This document shows positions 1-11,998 of a stretch of DNA of 64,000 nt, in pieces. The position numbers and the translations under genes are program-made. Below the pieces are notes generated by a model. That model saw only the letters and a list, made by a program, of their open reading frames with translations. It did no database searches and was not told the origin of the DNA. How positions within the stretch are numbered: position 1 is the first letter of the stretch; each line of letters begins with the position of its first letter. The DNA comes from Solicoccozyma terricola (lineage: Eukaryota > Basidiomycota > Tremellomycetes > Filobasidiales > Piskurozymaceae), in NCBI GenBank assembly GCA_001600875.1, contig BCLD01000014.1, forward strand, positions 525,475-589,474, written 5' to 3'.

Positions 1-810
1 TCTCCAACATCTCCTTTAGCTATCGCATCTATACTATCTAAAACATCAATGGCACGTTGAGGCGCTCCGAGGAAATGTATGATGCTTGGTGGTGTTGGTT
101 GTCCATCCATCAGCCACAATTTACTCGACATCAAGTCTTTTGGCCATATTCTGAAGGGAGGAGTCACCCATTCGAACCTAACAACAAACATCTCTCAGTT
201 CGGCCGCCCATTATAAAGCGATGGTTTTTCTTCCCAGGATTGAACACTGGGAATACCGGGGGGGGGGGGGGGGTGCTCACTCTCTGACTTCCCCATGATA
301 CACATTCCTTCCAATCGCAACATCAACACCATCATGCCTTTCCCGAAAATCAAACATGTCCGATCCGTACTTTATAAGTTCAATTTGGAATTTCGATGGA
401 AAAGTGAGAGGGTTCCGATGTATGATTTGGCCGAGTTGAGAGGGTGGAAGGAAATTGCGTGCTGCTATGGCGACTGTGATGATGAGAAATGATGAACGTC
501 AGGGATGGACAATGTATGCGTGTGTGTTTCATATTGACAGTATGTTCCACCACCACCCAACTATATCATATAAATAGGAGACCTCAGCTAAACGACGTAC
601 ATTGAATGAATTCACCGATGTATAGGCTACCTCACCTGCATCTCCTTGGTCCGACCTGTATCTATACCATCGTCATCGAGGTATTGAAATGTATCGACGA
701 TGAACATGCCTTGAGGAGCAGGTGATAATCAGTTGGATGGGGTACAGGTATGGTACGGTGGTGAGTGGTGTAGTGGATGTACCTAGGGTGACTATGCGTC
801 CGTTGGACAT
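1..810 (-). CDS. MAK32: MAK32-like PfkB-family carbohydrate kinase, N-terminal part (runs off left edge)
   Basis: Five exons on the minus strand (810-783, 709-636, 560-539, 473-281, 150-1) join in phase. The start ATG at 810-808 gives MSNGRIVTLGMFIVDTF, followed by LGGGGTYFAIAARNFLPP. The glycine-rich GGGGTY block and the preceding TLGMFI are typical of the fungal MAK32 branch of ribokinase/PfkB-like proteins; substrate unknown. In yeast MAK32 is linked to maintenance of killer double-stranded RNA. The third exon is only 22 nt and was found because it supplies the glycine motif and restores phase. Only about 155 residues lie in the window; the ATP-binding C-terminal half is beyond the edge. 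It is divergent from CBF5 with 293 bp between start codons. The family call rests on motif memory. Confidence 0.72.
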
Positions 811-1103
811 GATGTGGTTGGGTGGTGTAGTCGGCATAGACGACCGTTGCAGCATTCATTAATGGGATCGATGGAAGGGACGGCCACGTGGCAGGACAAT
901 GATAAACATATTCCACGTCATATGTGAATACCTGCCACCCTTATCACTCCGCTCAAATTTCCACGTCATATCCGGGGATTCCGTGGATTTGTATAATTTC
1001 AGTTTATCACCGTTTGCTTGTTTTTCGAGTTGAATTACAGGGACATCCCTGGTATCCTCAGCAGTATTCTCACCATCCACCATCCCACCATCCACCATCA
1101 ACT
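811..1103. promoter_or_regulatory. Divergent promoter MAK32-like / CBF5
   Basis: This 293 bp region lies between two start codons pointing away from each other. It holds a palindromic CCACGTGG near 885-892 and a 13-bp element TTCCACGTCATAT occurring twice in the same orientation, at 911-923 and 959-971. ACGT-core elements are typical bZIP or bHLH sites; the factor is unknown. Confidence 0.5.
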
Positions 1104-3530
1104 ATGGCAGTGGCTACCATCATCGACCAGGATCAGGTCGCAGAGCTCCAGCAGCAGGGCGACTTTGCAATCAAGAGTTCGAGCGTCACTCCTCAACTCG
1201 GTGGGTGTCGTAGGGATATGGAGAAGGGGAAAAAAAACATGGTTCATGCAATAATAGGGTTCTGTGCTGACTCCTTCGTATATCGCATGTGTTACAGATA
1301 CATCGCAATGGCCTCTCTTGTTGAAGAATTACGATAAATTGCTCGTTAGGTCTTCGCATTTTACTCCGATTCCAACGGTGAGTAGAGACTCGAGCGTAGA
1401 GAGCGGAATCACGATGTTCCCGTCAAGGAGCTCTCTTCATGCGAGCGCAGCGAGCACTGGTCCATCCTTCCTCGCGGAGCGAAGACCATGCTCTCGTCTG
1501 GCGTCAGGAGCTTTCTTCCGCGAACGGAGTGAACAATACGTCCCTGAGCGGAGCGAGCACTCAGTTATTCGCCGCGCAAAGAGTGTTGTCTCCCGCGAGC
1601 GCGACGACCACTCCTCTCTATATCCCCGAGCTCAGCAAAGAGTACTGTCACATTTACTGATGATATTCCTCCCATCCATCATTGCAGGGTGTCAGTCCGC
1701 TCAAACGTGACTTGCAAGCATACATCAAGTGAGTTTTTGTTCTGGTATTTTAGACCGTCTTATCAGCCTTTGACGTCTCCTCTCCCTCGCGCTCTCTCCG
1801 TCTCTCTGTTTCTCTCTCCCCCCCTCCCTCTCTCTATCGCCCCTCGCGCATCCCCCACCTAGGTCTGGTGTTATCAACCTCGACAAACCTTCGAATCCTT
1901 CGTCCCACGAAGTAGTCGCATGGATGCGCCGAATCCTCCGCTGTGAGAAAACCGGACACTCCGGTACCCTCGATCCAAAAGTCACAGGTTGTCTCATCGT
2001 ATGCATCGACCGAGCCACTCGACTCGTTAAATCCCAACAAGGCGCTGGAAAGGAATACGTCTGCGTCGTTCGTTTCCACGATGCTCTCCCAGATGAGAAA
2101 GCGTTATCTCGTGCACTTGAGACTCTCACCGGTGCGCTCTTCCAAAGACCGCCTTTGATCTCAGCTGTTAAACGTCAACTCCGAGTTCGAACTATCCATC
2201 AATCCAAGTTGCTCGAATTCGACAACAAGCGTCATCTCGCTGTCTTCTGGGTCAGTTGTGAGGCTGGGACGTATATTCGAACTCTTTGTGTGCATCTAGG
2301 TTTGTTGCTTGGTGTTGGTGCGCACATGCAGGAGTTGAGACGTGTTAGGAGTGGAGCTTTGGGCGAAGATGATGGCATTGTTACCATGCACGATGTGTTG
2401 GATGCGCAGTGGACGTATGATAACACGAGGGATGGTGAGGAAATTTCGGTTCTTCCTTGTCTTCTCTGGAAAGCGGAATTTGCTGACCCCTCCGTGCTTC
2501 TCGTCGAATAGAATCCTACCTTCGTCGAGTCATCCGACCTCTCGAGTCTCTTCTCACCGGTTACAAAAGAATCGTCGTTAAAGACAGCGCTGTCAACGCC
2601 GTTTGTTACGGTGCCAAGCTCATGATACCTGGTCTATTGCGATACGGTGAGTTCCCCCCCCCCCCCCTTTCTTCTCTTCCCTTCTTCCCTTCTTCCCACG
2701 CTTATCCAATGATCATCGCATAGAATCCGATATCGAGGTCAACGAGGAAATCGTCATCATGACCACTAAAGGTGAAGCCATCGCTATTGGTATCGCCATG
2801 ATGTCAACCGTCGACTTGTCTACTTGTGATCACGGTGTCGTTGCAAAGGTCAAGCGATGCATCATGAACCGTGACTTGTATCCTCGAAGGGTACGTTTTT
2901 GTTCCTTGGTCGCCGTTGATTTGAATTTATATCTAATCTTGCGATTGTTTTTTGGCAAACCACAGTGGGGTCTCGGTCCAAAAGCCCAGGAGAAGAAGAA
3001 AATGGTAAAGAAGGGAGAACTCGATAAATACGGCAAGAAGATCGCTGGTGTTACTCCCGCTGACTGGTCCAAGACCTACGTTGACTACAAGGACGAGGAT
3101 GCACCGATCAGTGGTGTGATCGCTACTCAGCCTGAAGCTTCTGGATCCGGATCTACCGCACCTGCTGCCGTAACGGAAGTCGCTGCTGCTCCAGATGCTA
3201 CCGAGTCAGCTGACGCCAAGAAGGAGAAGAAGGAGAAGAAGAGGAAGAGGCAGAGTGAGGGTGGTGAGGCTGCTGAGGGTGATGTAACCGTCGGAGAGGT
3301 TGACGGAGAGAAGAAGAAGGTGAGTTGAGAGCTATTCAAGACGAGAGTTTGTGCAAATGGCTAAACTTGCGATATCATCTCAATAGAAGAAGAAGAAGTC
3401 CACCGAAGCGGAGGCAGACGTATCAATGGCTGTGACCGAATCAGCAGAGACACCCAAAAAGGAGAAGAAGGACAAGAAGGAGAAGAAGGAAAAGAAGGAG
3501 AAGAAGGCGAAAGAGAACGGTGACGCATAA
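1104..3530 (+). CDS. CBF5: Cbf5/dyskerin, H/ACA snoRNP pseudouridine synthase
   Basis: Eight exons (1104-1200, 1298-1377, 1688-1728, 1863-2434, 2512-2646, 2724-2890, 2966-3319, 3387-3530) encode 529 aa. Cbf5 is the catalytic subunit of nucleolar H/ACA particles that convert uridine to pseudouridine in rRNA. The sequence shows the dyskerin N-terminal block ([19 protein letters not shown]), the TruB catalytic motif [13 protein letters not shown] with its aspartate, [16 protein letters not shown], a PUA domain around [13 protein letters not shown], and a long lysine/glutamate-rich tail ([13 protein letters not shown] type) as in yeast Cbf5. The length is near that of dyskerins. Intron 2 (1378-1687) is unusually long and carries GC-rich repeats. 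Start chosen because it is the first ATG and fits the N-terminus expected for the family. Confidence 0.97.
1381..1640. repeat. Degenerate GC-rich repeats inside CBF5 intron 2
   Basis: The 310-nt intron 1378-1687 contains recurring blocks of the form GCGAGCG-AGCGAGCACT (near 1441, 1476, 1518, 1546 and 1594), spaced about 30-50 nt. They differ from the flanking AT-richer introns and are not coding in the Cbf5 frame. Confidence 0.6.
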
Positions 3531-3804
3531 GGTCACCCCTCTGTTCAAATCCCTGGTCTCTCGCTCTCACCTTATGGCATCTTCTCACCTTTTTCATGTC
3601 TTTCTTATGCCTTCCGGCCAGCGGTGTACTTTATGAATCGGATTTCTCGGCTAGCCCATGTCTTCGCGCTCATCAGCATTTATAGCACTTGCAAATAACA
3701 AACTGCTTTCGTATCAATATCTATGCCGATACCTGATCAGATTTACAATACGAGTGGTCAACACAATAATAGTTGCTTGTAGTCTGGTCCTCCTTCCTCC
3801 CCTC

Positions 3805-6800
3805 TTATCTCATCGGGTCGAACTCTGAGTTGATGACCTTGACCCAATGGATCGCTTCCTTGTTCGATGCAGCCGTGAAGTATAGAATGCTCTGTTAGTC
3901 ATGATAAGGTGATTCAATCAGCCACTATACTCAGGGACACAACACCAAAGTTTGCTCACCTTGTTGTCCACCAACCGGATCTCATTCCCTCTAACGACTC
4001 TCGCTGGGCGGCGCTTCGTCTGCAGCCTCAACACAGCATATAAATCGACCATACCATCGTTCGTAGTCATTGGCATCGATGGCATGTGAGAGAAATCTCC
4101 AATTCCCAATCCCATCGGCGTTGGCGGGACAACATCCTTGCACAGGATCATCAGATCGTTGGTAAGAACGACGGCGACCCTGCGGCTGGAGACCTCGGGC
4201 ACGAGCGCTTCGATCTGTACGATAGCCTTTTGCGCGGTGATGGTCATGTCCTGATCCTGAGTGTTAGCTGCAGCTTCGGCGAGAGCACTGCTCGAGGGAA
4301 CTCGAGATCCAAAGGGTGATCCGGGAGCGCTTGGTGGCATAGACGTCGGCAGAATATCGGTAGGGACTTCAACGAAGACGTTGCTCCGCTTCACGACTCG
4401 AGATAGAACCAGGTAACCGTCGAGCAGAAGCCGTCGATGAGCTTGGACCAGCGGAGTCGCGAACTTGCCGCGGATTCGGCTTTGCCACTTGACCAGCCGA
4501 CGCCTTGATTCCGAGTCCCGTTTCTCCTCATTCATAGAGGAGGCCAATGCTGTCATCTCTTGGAGCGCATCCTCGAGGGTGTCATGAGGAACGTCTAGCG
4601 TAGGAGGTGTAGAGCGTGCTAGATCCTCGAGCTGTTGCCCAACGGAAGAGGGGTATTAAGTGCCTGACGCTGGTATTCGAAGAACCATTCTTGACTCACC
4701 AAAAGTCGATACCTTGGGATCCGCTGCACAGGTAACAATAAGTAACTTTCCAGGTTGATTTGGCTATGTCGTGGATGAGATCGGCAGGTCTGCGGCAATC
4801 GAAAAGCGTAGCCGTGATGAGTAGTTGATCAAACGCGTCTAATTCCATCTACTCACATGCAGGAAAGACCGGACCCGCTTCCGTTGAGATGAGTTGAGAG
4901 GTAACGAAGCTTGTCCTGGTGTATCAGGGGTAGCTGGTGGCGTAACCGCTGACATCCCGAGCCCCACACCAACAGCCGCCATCTGGATTCCGCCCGCTCC
5001 AGGACTACTCCCGAAAGAGGTCGGACTTCCCGTCAAGGCTTGGTGGCTATGCGCGGTCCACTTTCGAAGACGCTGTAAAGCAAAGTCGAAGTTGTTTATA
5101 TACGCTGAATACTGTCGCATGAAGGGATTGTACGCTTGGAAGACCTGGCCGACATTTGTTGCTGCGCGCTTCGAAACATCTCCTGTCTCATCGTCACCAT
5201 TCTTGAGGAGCTCCTTTGTGGCACCCTCGAGTGCTGGCAAGAAGCTGTCCATATGAAACCGAAGAATGCCCTCAATGCCACCAAAGACGATCTTGCGCTC
5301 GCCAACAGGTATCATCGTCTCCCCCGTTTTGGAGCTGACAACGACCGCTGCTGGATTGACATAGATGTCGACCAATTCTCGGAGGCCTTGGACGTACGTT
5401 CGCTCGGTCCTAGCTCACGAATATCAACGGTCAGCTGCTGCAAGATGAGCTTTTCAAATCCAACTACGCACTCTACGATATGCCTCACGACACCTGCTCG
5501 TTTACCCGCGTCATCCTTATACTTCTTGCCGGACTCGACTTCCACATTGACGTGCTTTGGCAAGGAGTGCGGTCTTTCAACCGTTCCGTCGTCCTCTTCT
5601 TCTTCCATCTTTGTTATCGCTGTGTTCGCCGGCCCAGATCCACTGGCAGGCGCCATCGAGTTCTCCGAAACCTCCCGAGGTGTTTCTGAACCGCCAAAAG
5701 TGGTTTTTTTGGATCGCAAGCTCGGCACGAAGGTGTTGTAACGACCTTTCTGACCAACCATTGGAGAAGGAGACTCCGCTCGTACGTCCGATCCAGCTGA
5801 TACAGATCCAGACCCGGTGCCAGCTTCGGCTGCAACCACTTCTGCGCCACCTATGGCTGCCGGGACGGGTAATGACAGGTCATAGAGGTCGCGCAGGTAC
5901 GACATAATCGAACGCAAGCCCACGTCGTAGGGAACGGTCCGCTGCGGTGCCGGTTGCGAACGACCGAACTCCTTGGATCCTATGACCTCATTCGAATTGC
6001 GCATCTGATCTGCTGACGCGAGGATCTCTTGGGTCGAGGACTCGTCAAGCTGCTGACCGCGCGGCTCTGACGACATAATTGGCACCGAGGACATGAGGGG
6101 GGACGTGGATGGGATCGGGATGTTAAGCGCAGGCGGCGGGTCCCAGATCGGTAGAAAGCTTTGCCTTTTGCCACGCACCGTCGGGTGGGGCGGAGAAGCC
6201 TGCACGGTTGTTAGGGTGGTTTGTAACCTCAAATTGCTTCGTCCAGGGTGTTGATTTTTGCCCACACCGCCATACAAATCCCGACCTGTCGGAGTCTCAG
6301 CCCCAAGGGTAGACAACGTCCCAGTGGAGTAAGAGGCATGGCCCATGCGAGGTCGCATCACCATACTGTCCGTTCCTGACTCGGAAAGGGAATGTGCGGG
6401 TGCTGACGGTCTTGCGGAATTTGTGGATGAGGAAGAGTTCGCCCGAAGACGGCTCATACTCATCTTCTTGAGGAATCCCCATTTACCCGACTTGTTCTGC
6501 GCAGGAGCTTTACCATCTGAGACTGATCTTTGCGTACCTAACGAGGCTACAGACGTCGATGAGCCGGCCTTCGATGAATCATAGTCGGTAAGCTGATTAG
6601 TACTGTAAGATACGAGAGAAGTTCCTGCTCGAGATCGAGGACGGCCACTGAAGGTTGCAAACCTGGGCTGGGGTGGCTGAAAGTCCTCGTCGGCATCCGA
6701 TTGAGGTTCATTGATTATCTGCCTTGTGATTTGCTCCTGAGATTCATTACGGAACCCAAATAGTGTTCCAGCACTACGCATGCGACGCACGACCTTGGAG

Positions 6801-9249
6801 GAGGTCCCGATATCAGCTCGACCAAGTCGTGACGTTGTCTCGCGCGGTGGTGCTCGGACGCTGCTCAGGGCTTTCCGGGTCTCGATGTCGTCCTTGATGA
6901 TGCTGTCGGCTGATCTAACGGCTGGAGGTGCGGCGGATGCCCAAAATGGCTGGCCGGCGTTGAGATTGGAGTCGAAGAACGCTACATCGGATTGACTTGC
7001 AGGAGAAGCCACAGTGCTGTCTTCTGCGTGAGATGTTTGACTGAAGTACGTCGAGGTCGAGCTAGACAGTCCGCCGTATGGAGAACGTGCAACGTCGGGA
7101 CTGCCGGCTGCAGACGGCGAAGACTGGCAGTACGATCTCTCCATCACGTTTTCGGCCTGAGAACTGAGAGACGTCGTAGACGGAGCAGCGCTGGTGTCGT
7201 ATATCAAATTGGCACGGCCTGAACCTGATACACGTCGATGATGTATTGAAGGGTCGATAGTTGACGGCTGACGTGCGGCGAATCTTTCAGGTATTTGAGG
7301 AACCGGAGGAATGATTTCCACAACATTGGAGGCTATGTTCTTGACGAGATCTTTCCATTGGCCAGCAAAGGGGTTATCATCGACCAGCAAAGTCTGTAGC
7401 TTTGGCAATTGGGATAACCAGGATGGCAAGGAGATCAGAAAGTTACGACGAGCTAAAACCGATGCGGATGGGTCAGCCTGGTTGTTGGACCGCGTTAACG
7501 ATATGCCACTCACCGCACAAGGTGTGCAAATTTCGCACATGCGCCAATTCAATCGGTAGCTGCCTCAGACCACACGCATCCACTACGAGTACTCGAAGGT
7601 TGCTGAGCTGTCCCAGCCAGCCTGGCAAGACCATCAGAGGATTCTCAGAAATGTTGAGTTCCTCAAGAACGTGACAACGTGCCAGCGAATCAGGCAGAGA
7701 CTCAAGCAAACAGTTGGAAACGTCCAGCACAACGAGGGTTGATGAGATGATGGGTAGAAACACAGAAAGAAGTCCGTAGACGTCATCCGTCGGCGGTAAG
7801 GAAGGTAGCAGAACGTGTGTAGCACCTGTGACGAATCCCAGCGTCAATACAAAGGCAGCCGAGACTCCGAGGGGCCAGCTCACCAGAAAACTCCTCGATC
7901 ACACCTCCGTCCACTTCCCCATTTGTTTCACTTTCCAGCCTGCTCTTGAGACTCTCCACTCCACCCCATCTGGCGATCCTCTCCAGGTCCACAGTCAGAC
8001 TGCGACCTTCTTTCACTAGCGCAATAGCGTTTGCCTCGACATCGCTTGCGAAACTCGATTCCGCTCCATTATACTGGTGATATCGGTGATCTCGTCGATT
8101 ATGGCTATGTCGATTGCTCGACGAGTTGTTGCGGGAGAGAGTTTGAGAATTTGGGTATGAAGATGTGGAAGCACGGTTGTGGCTGTTCTCCGAATACGTA
8201 GGATCACGATCGAGCCATGAGGTTGGGCGAGGTGACCCTTCGTAAGCGCCTTGAGAGAGTGAACGGGGGAGACTCGGTCGTTGACTGTCTGTCTCTGATG
8301 GAGATGTATTGGAGACGAAGCTTGAGAAGGTAGCGGTGGTAGACACTGTATCTGAGCGAGTCCGCAGGACTGCTGCTGGGAGACCAGAGGATTTTCGAAT
8401 CGAAGATCTAGACGAAGGAGGTTGGACTGAAGATGTTGCGTCGACATGTTCTCCGGGACCGTCTGGTAACCCAATGCAGGCCAAGCTCGCCATTCCCATA
8501 CCGGCGCCGGCCGTGAGAGATCGCTGTGTATGAGTTCTTGCTTGATCTTGATGAACCGAAGTTGACCAATGTGCTGGAGATGCGGTAGGTGGTGCCGAGA
8601 CAGAGTTTTGAGGAACGGCTGGTGCTGGTGCGAGATGTAACGGAGGGTGCGCTGATGGAACATATCCGCTGACTTGACTGTTCTCTTTCGCTGCTCTCGC
8701 TCTGATATGTCCGCCGTCCACCGCTGTTATCCTTCTAGAAAACCCTGCTGCACCTCTCCCAAGCGTCAAATCCTGATATCCATCCAGAATGTCTGTTTCG
8801 CACTCGACCGGTGTTCCCTCCGACGGCTGTCTGATCCTGACTTGATTGGACAGATGTGCCGATCCCTGCGTTATATCATCACTGAAATCTCGAAGGTAGT
8901 CCGAATTACGACCGCTACCTCCGCTAACGCTTTCCGCCGTCGAAGTAGTCATGAAACTAAGACCTGGTTCTTTGAAAGTGGATGGATCCGGCAAGTCGTA
9001 CAAGGAGAACGGGGGTCGGTGGGTTGTAGGAGACTCGCTGTAATCAATTGGTGATGATTCAGATGGAGAATGAGTGACATCCAGCGCTGATGGTCGACGA
9101 TGCGGACTGCTGCTGTAGGCTGAGTCGTCGTCTCTGGCCTTGATTGGGGTCGTCAAATCGATCTTTTGTTCAGAGGAGGAAGATCGCCGTCGACGACGTT
9201 CAGTCCCGTCTAACCGCATCGATCCCTCTCTCGATCCCATCTCGGTCAT
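3805..9249 (-). CDS. LRR-DH-PH Rho guanine nucleotide exchange factor
   Basis: Seven exons (9249-7884, 7825-7514, 7452-5472, 5409-4857, 4789-4700, 4631-3960, 3891-3805) give 1686 aa. Order: a long disordered Ser/Arg-rich N-terminus; about five leucine-rich repeats near residues 485-595 (LDVSNCLLESLPDSLARC, LQTLLVDDNPF); a second disordered region; then a Dbl-homology domain from about residue 1212 (RHIVETERTYVQGLRELV), including the signature YLLLPVQRIPRYRLL; and a C-terminal PH domain ending in WVKVINSEFDPMR. DH-PH proteins load GTP on Rho/Cdc42-type GTPases; the LRRs probably mediate scaffolding or localisation. A 62-nt intron (5471-5410) sits inside the first DH helix; without it the ETERTY motif is lost. 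Which GTPase is served cannot be told. Confidence 0.92.
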
Positions 9250-11998
9250 CCTTGATGGTGTAGCAAATTCCCAACTGCCAAGTTGTCTTGACGTCGGCGT
9301 TTTAAGTTGTAGCAGGGTGATTCAAATGAGAGAATGGAAGGAGGTTGGTGTCTACAGAGGAGGGTAGGAGATAGGAAAATTTCACAATGAATGGTCATGG
9401 AGCACAACACAAACACCGAGGGGTAGGTTGAAGCAGAGTAGCGAGAAGCGAATGTCAGCGCACAAGATACAGGGAGAAGCAGCAATCACCAGAAGCCATC
9501 TCTACATCCTCCCAGCCCCTACCATACTGGACCACGAGCGTGAGACATCATGGACTGAATCAAACCACCAGCACCTATCCCATCATACCCATCACTCCAA
9601 ACGCTTCCGCATAGTCCAAGCTTCGACGGGATGTTTGTCTTTCCCCATACTCGATGGTCTAAGGATCCACCATATGATGGACTCTCGAAAGAGTTTAGAC
9701 TCATTTCTGATCACCATCACCCATTTCACCCCAGTCACGAACAACGCCATACCATCCCACCGATTTCTAGCCACTCACATGTGTGTCGGAATCCGAATAA
9801 CCCCTCTGGACGCTTTCCTAAAATCTTTCTCTTAGTGAGTCCGATCCAGAAAGCCTTCAACCAGTCTACTGAACGTTTCTCCTCGAAAGCTCAAAGGTCC
9901 AAAATGGCACTACGTGTGAACTCGGGAATCGATGATCTTGTCGAGCTGGTGTCCGATTCAATCCAAAATCCTACCACCGATGTTTACGTGTGAGATGATG
10001 ATGATGACGACAAGCTGAAGGCTTTTGATCAGCTTGTTTATGATCTTCCTCTGTTGGGAAGAGGTTTTGTTTTGTTGATAGTTGTTGTGACGTCTCAACA
10101 AACCGTTTGATGAAGGTCTCAACTACCAGGATGTTCTTTTCCCCCTTGAGCTCGGACCCGCGCTATCGAGGTGTTTTGAGGTGGGGCAGAGCGGGTGATG
10201 GTGAGAAGGGACACGAGTTCGAAGATGTTGCGAATGGGTGTTCAGTCGACCAAGCGGAACCGTTTGCTGTGGCCAGGAGATCGATGATTAAGTTGTCGAC
10301 AGCATAGATAGGTGTTGTGGTGGGAACTGATGGCAACGACCAGTCGAAGTTGGGCTGGGGGGGGGAGGAGGGGGGGGGTCCAGGGTGGAGGTCGTCCAGC
10401 GTTCGAATGACAGATACCGTCGTCCTCGAGTGGGTCACCTAGTTCCTGACGAAGAGTGTATCGAGCGACGCTGTTATCCGTTGACGGTTTGCGAGGATGT
10501 CGATGGACATGCAAGTTGAGGTGGGTAAGTTACCTGGCCTGGCCGGGTCACGCGAGAAATCTTCTAATGTGACCCCGTTTTCTTGCATACAGTCCCAGTC
10601 CCCACCGGTTGGCAAAGTCGGGAATTCGAGGGTTATGGTCCCTTGGGTTCTTGCAGACGGGGACAGGGAGGGCCAGGGAGGGTACAGCACTGGGATTCCC
10701 AAGTAGGACAACTTTGATTTGTTTGAATGGGATTAAAGCACCCAACCCAACCCTCTATTTGTGTTTCAGGGCGAAGAAGATGTTTTCGACGTGTGAACAG
10801 GTAAACAGTCGTTGCTCCTTGCCTGAGGGAGGGTGGTGGGATCGGATGCAGCTGGGTATCAGGTATCAGGTCCACCTGTATGAGAGATATCTAATGTCCT
10901 GTCCGATGCGACACCTGAACATTTTGCTCATGCTCAAGTCAGCATACTGGAAGACCGACCACCACTGACGGATGGTATGGACTATCATTCTGGTACAGCA
11001 GCTCGAGTCTGTCCACCACCCCGATGTCACGCCATGTCCCGCTCAATACGAACTCACCTAGAATCAGTTAGACAAACCCACCACGTCGAGTGGATATCTG
11101 TCGTGTCTAGAGTAGATCTGGGCTGGTGGTGCACAGGAACGTGCGAGAATGTAGACAGGTGGTGATGCAGGTAGACAGTCGATGGTGGTGGTTAAGGGAA
11201 ATGCATAGTAGTCCGTCCGTCGGTGCTGCAGAGGATGTCCATACAACGGGTAGAGGGCAATCACATCCTGTATCTATATCAACAACCCCCACGTCGAGCC
11301 ACACACACGAACACAACACTTCCATCCCATTCGTACCTTTGACACACCAACTGATAAAGCTGCCCTCGACATCCAACGCCACCTACATCGGTCACAACAA
11401 ATTCCCAACCGCTTCTTCCCCCAGCTTCGTTTACCGCCTATCTGCCTGAAAAGTCCGCTCTTATTTTGCCAGTAACAAACTAACCCCATGTGATACGCTG
11501 ATCGTGATACGCTGATCCTTTATCAGATCCATTTGAAACTCATTTGAGAGACCTATTTGAGACGCACATGGAGAGGGCGTTTGGGTCTATCCATGTTCTG
11601 ATGCCGCTTGTGATCAACGAAGGAACGATCAATCCGGAAGCTAGGTCCTTTTTCCGGGTCGACCAGGAATGATTCAAAAACCTCCATCCTGACCTTGTTG
11701 ATCTGATCGACCAGAAGGCAACACCTGAGACAAAGGATGCATGTACTTTGTTTGGCTTTTCAAGATATAAGGAGTGTATATTCATCATAATACGACAAAA
11801 GAGCACAGAAGAACTTTGTACCAAGCTTTCCCCTCTTCTAACTAAAGGTTATGGTATGGATTCACATCAGAGAACAAGTTCTAGGGTTGGAGATTTGAGA
11901 GAGAGGGAGGGGTTTCGTGTTTTTTTTTTTTTTTTTGCTCATCCCGCCCAATCTCTATGAGAGCAGAAAAAAAAAATCCCCCCCGGGGTTTCCCCCAT
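9250..11998. other. 2.7 kb region without a recognisable gene
   Basis: The region separates the starts of the RhoGEF (left, leftward) and the end of the desaturase (right). No family is recognised. Candidate coding pieces: plus strand 9904-9993 (MALRVNSGIDDLVELVSDS..., stopped by TGA, with the same frame open again to about 10109); minus strand 10711-10163 (separate entry); plus strand 11524-11672 (ETHLRDLFETHMERAFGS..., ending TGA). These do not join into one convincing model. The stretch 11225-11440 on the plus strand is C/A-rich and resembles a 5' leader. Confidence 0.5.
10163..10711 (-). CDS. Candidate unrecognised minus-strand coding segments
   Basis: Minus-strand reading gives an open block (GTITLEFPTLPTGGDWDCMQ, then ENGVTLEDFSRDPARP), a well-formed intron (donor GTAACT, acceptor ATAACAG, 10538-10475 approximately), a short exon SLDTLF, and after a second possible intron ending in a C-rich tract plus CAG, a block with PIYAVDNLIIDLLATANGSAW that stops at 10163. 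The blocks can be joined in phase, but the second donor (GTCAGG) is weak and no upstream start was found. It resembles no family known to me. It may be a fast-evolving gene, a remnant, or chance open frames. Confidence 0.25.

Noticed and set aside
57..492. Plus-strand open frames at the left edge
   Set aside because: They are antisense shadows of MAK32-like exons and cross a poly-G intron run.
5410..5471. Reading straight through FEKLILQQLTVDIRELG in the RhoGEF
   Set aside because: Open but disrupts the DH motif; splicing GTGCGT...GAGCTAG restores HIVETERTYVQG exactly.
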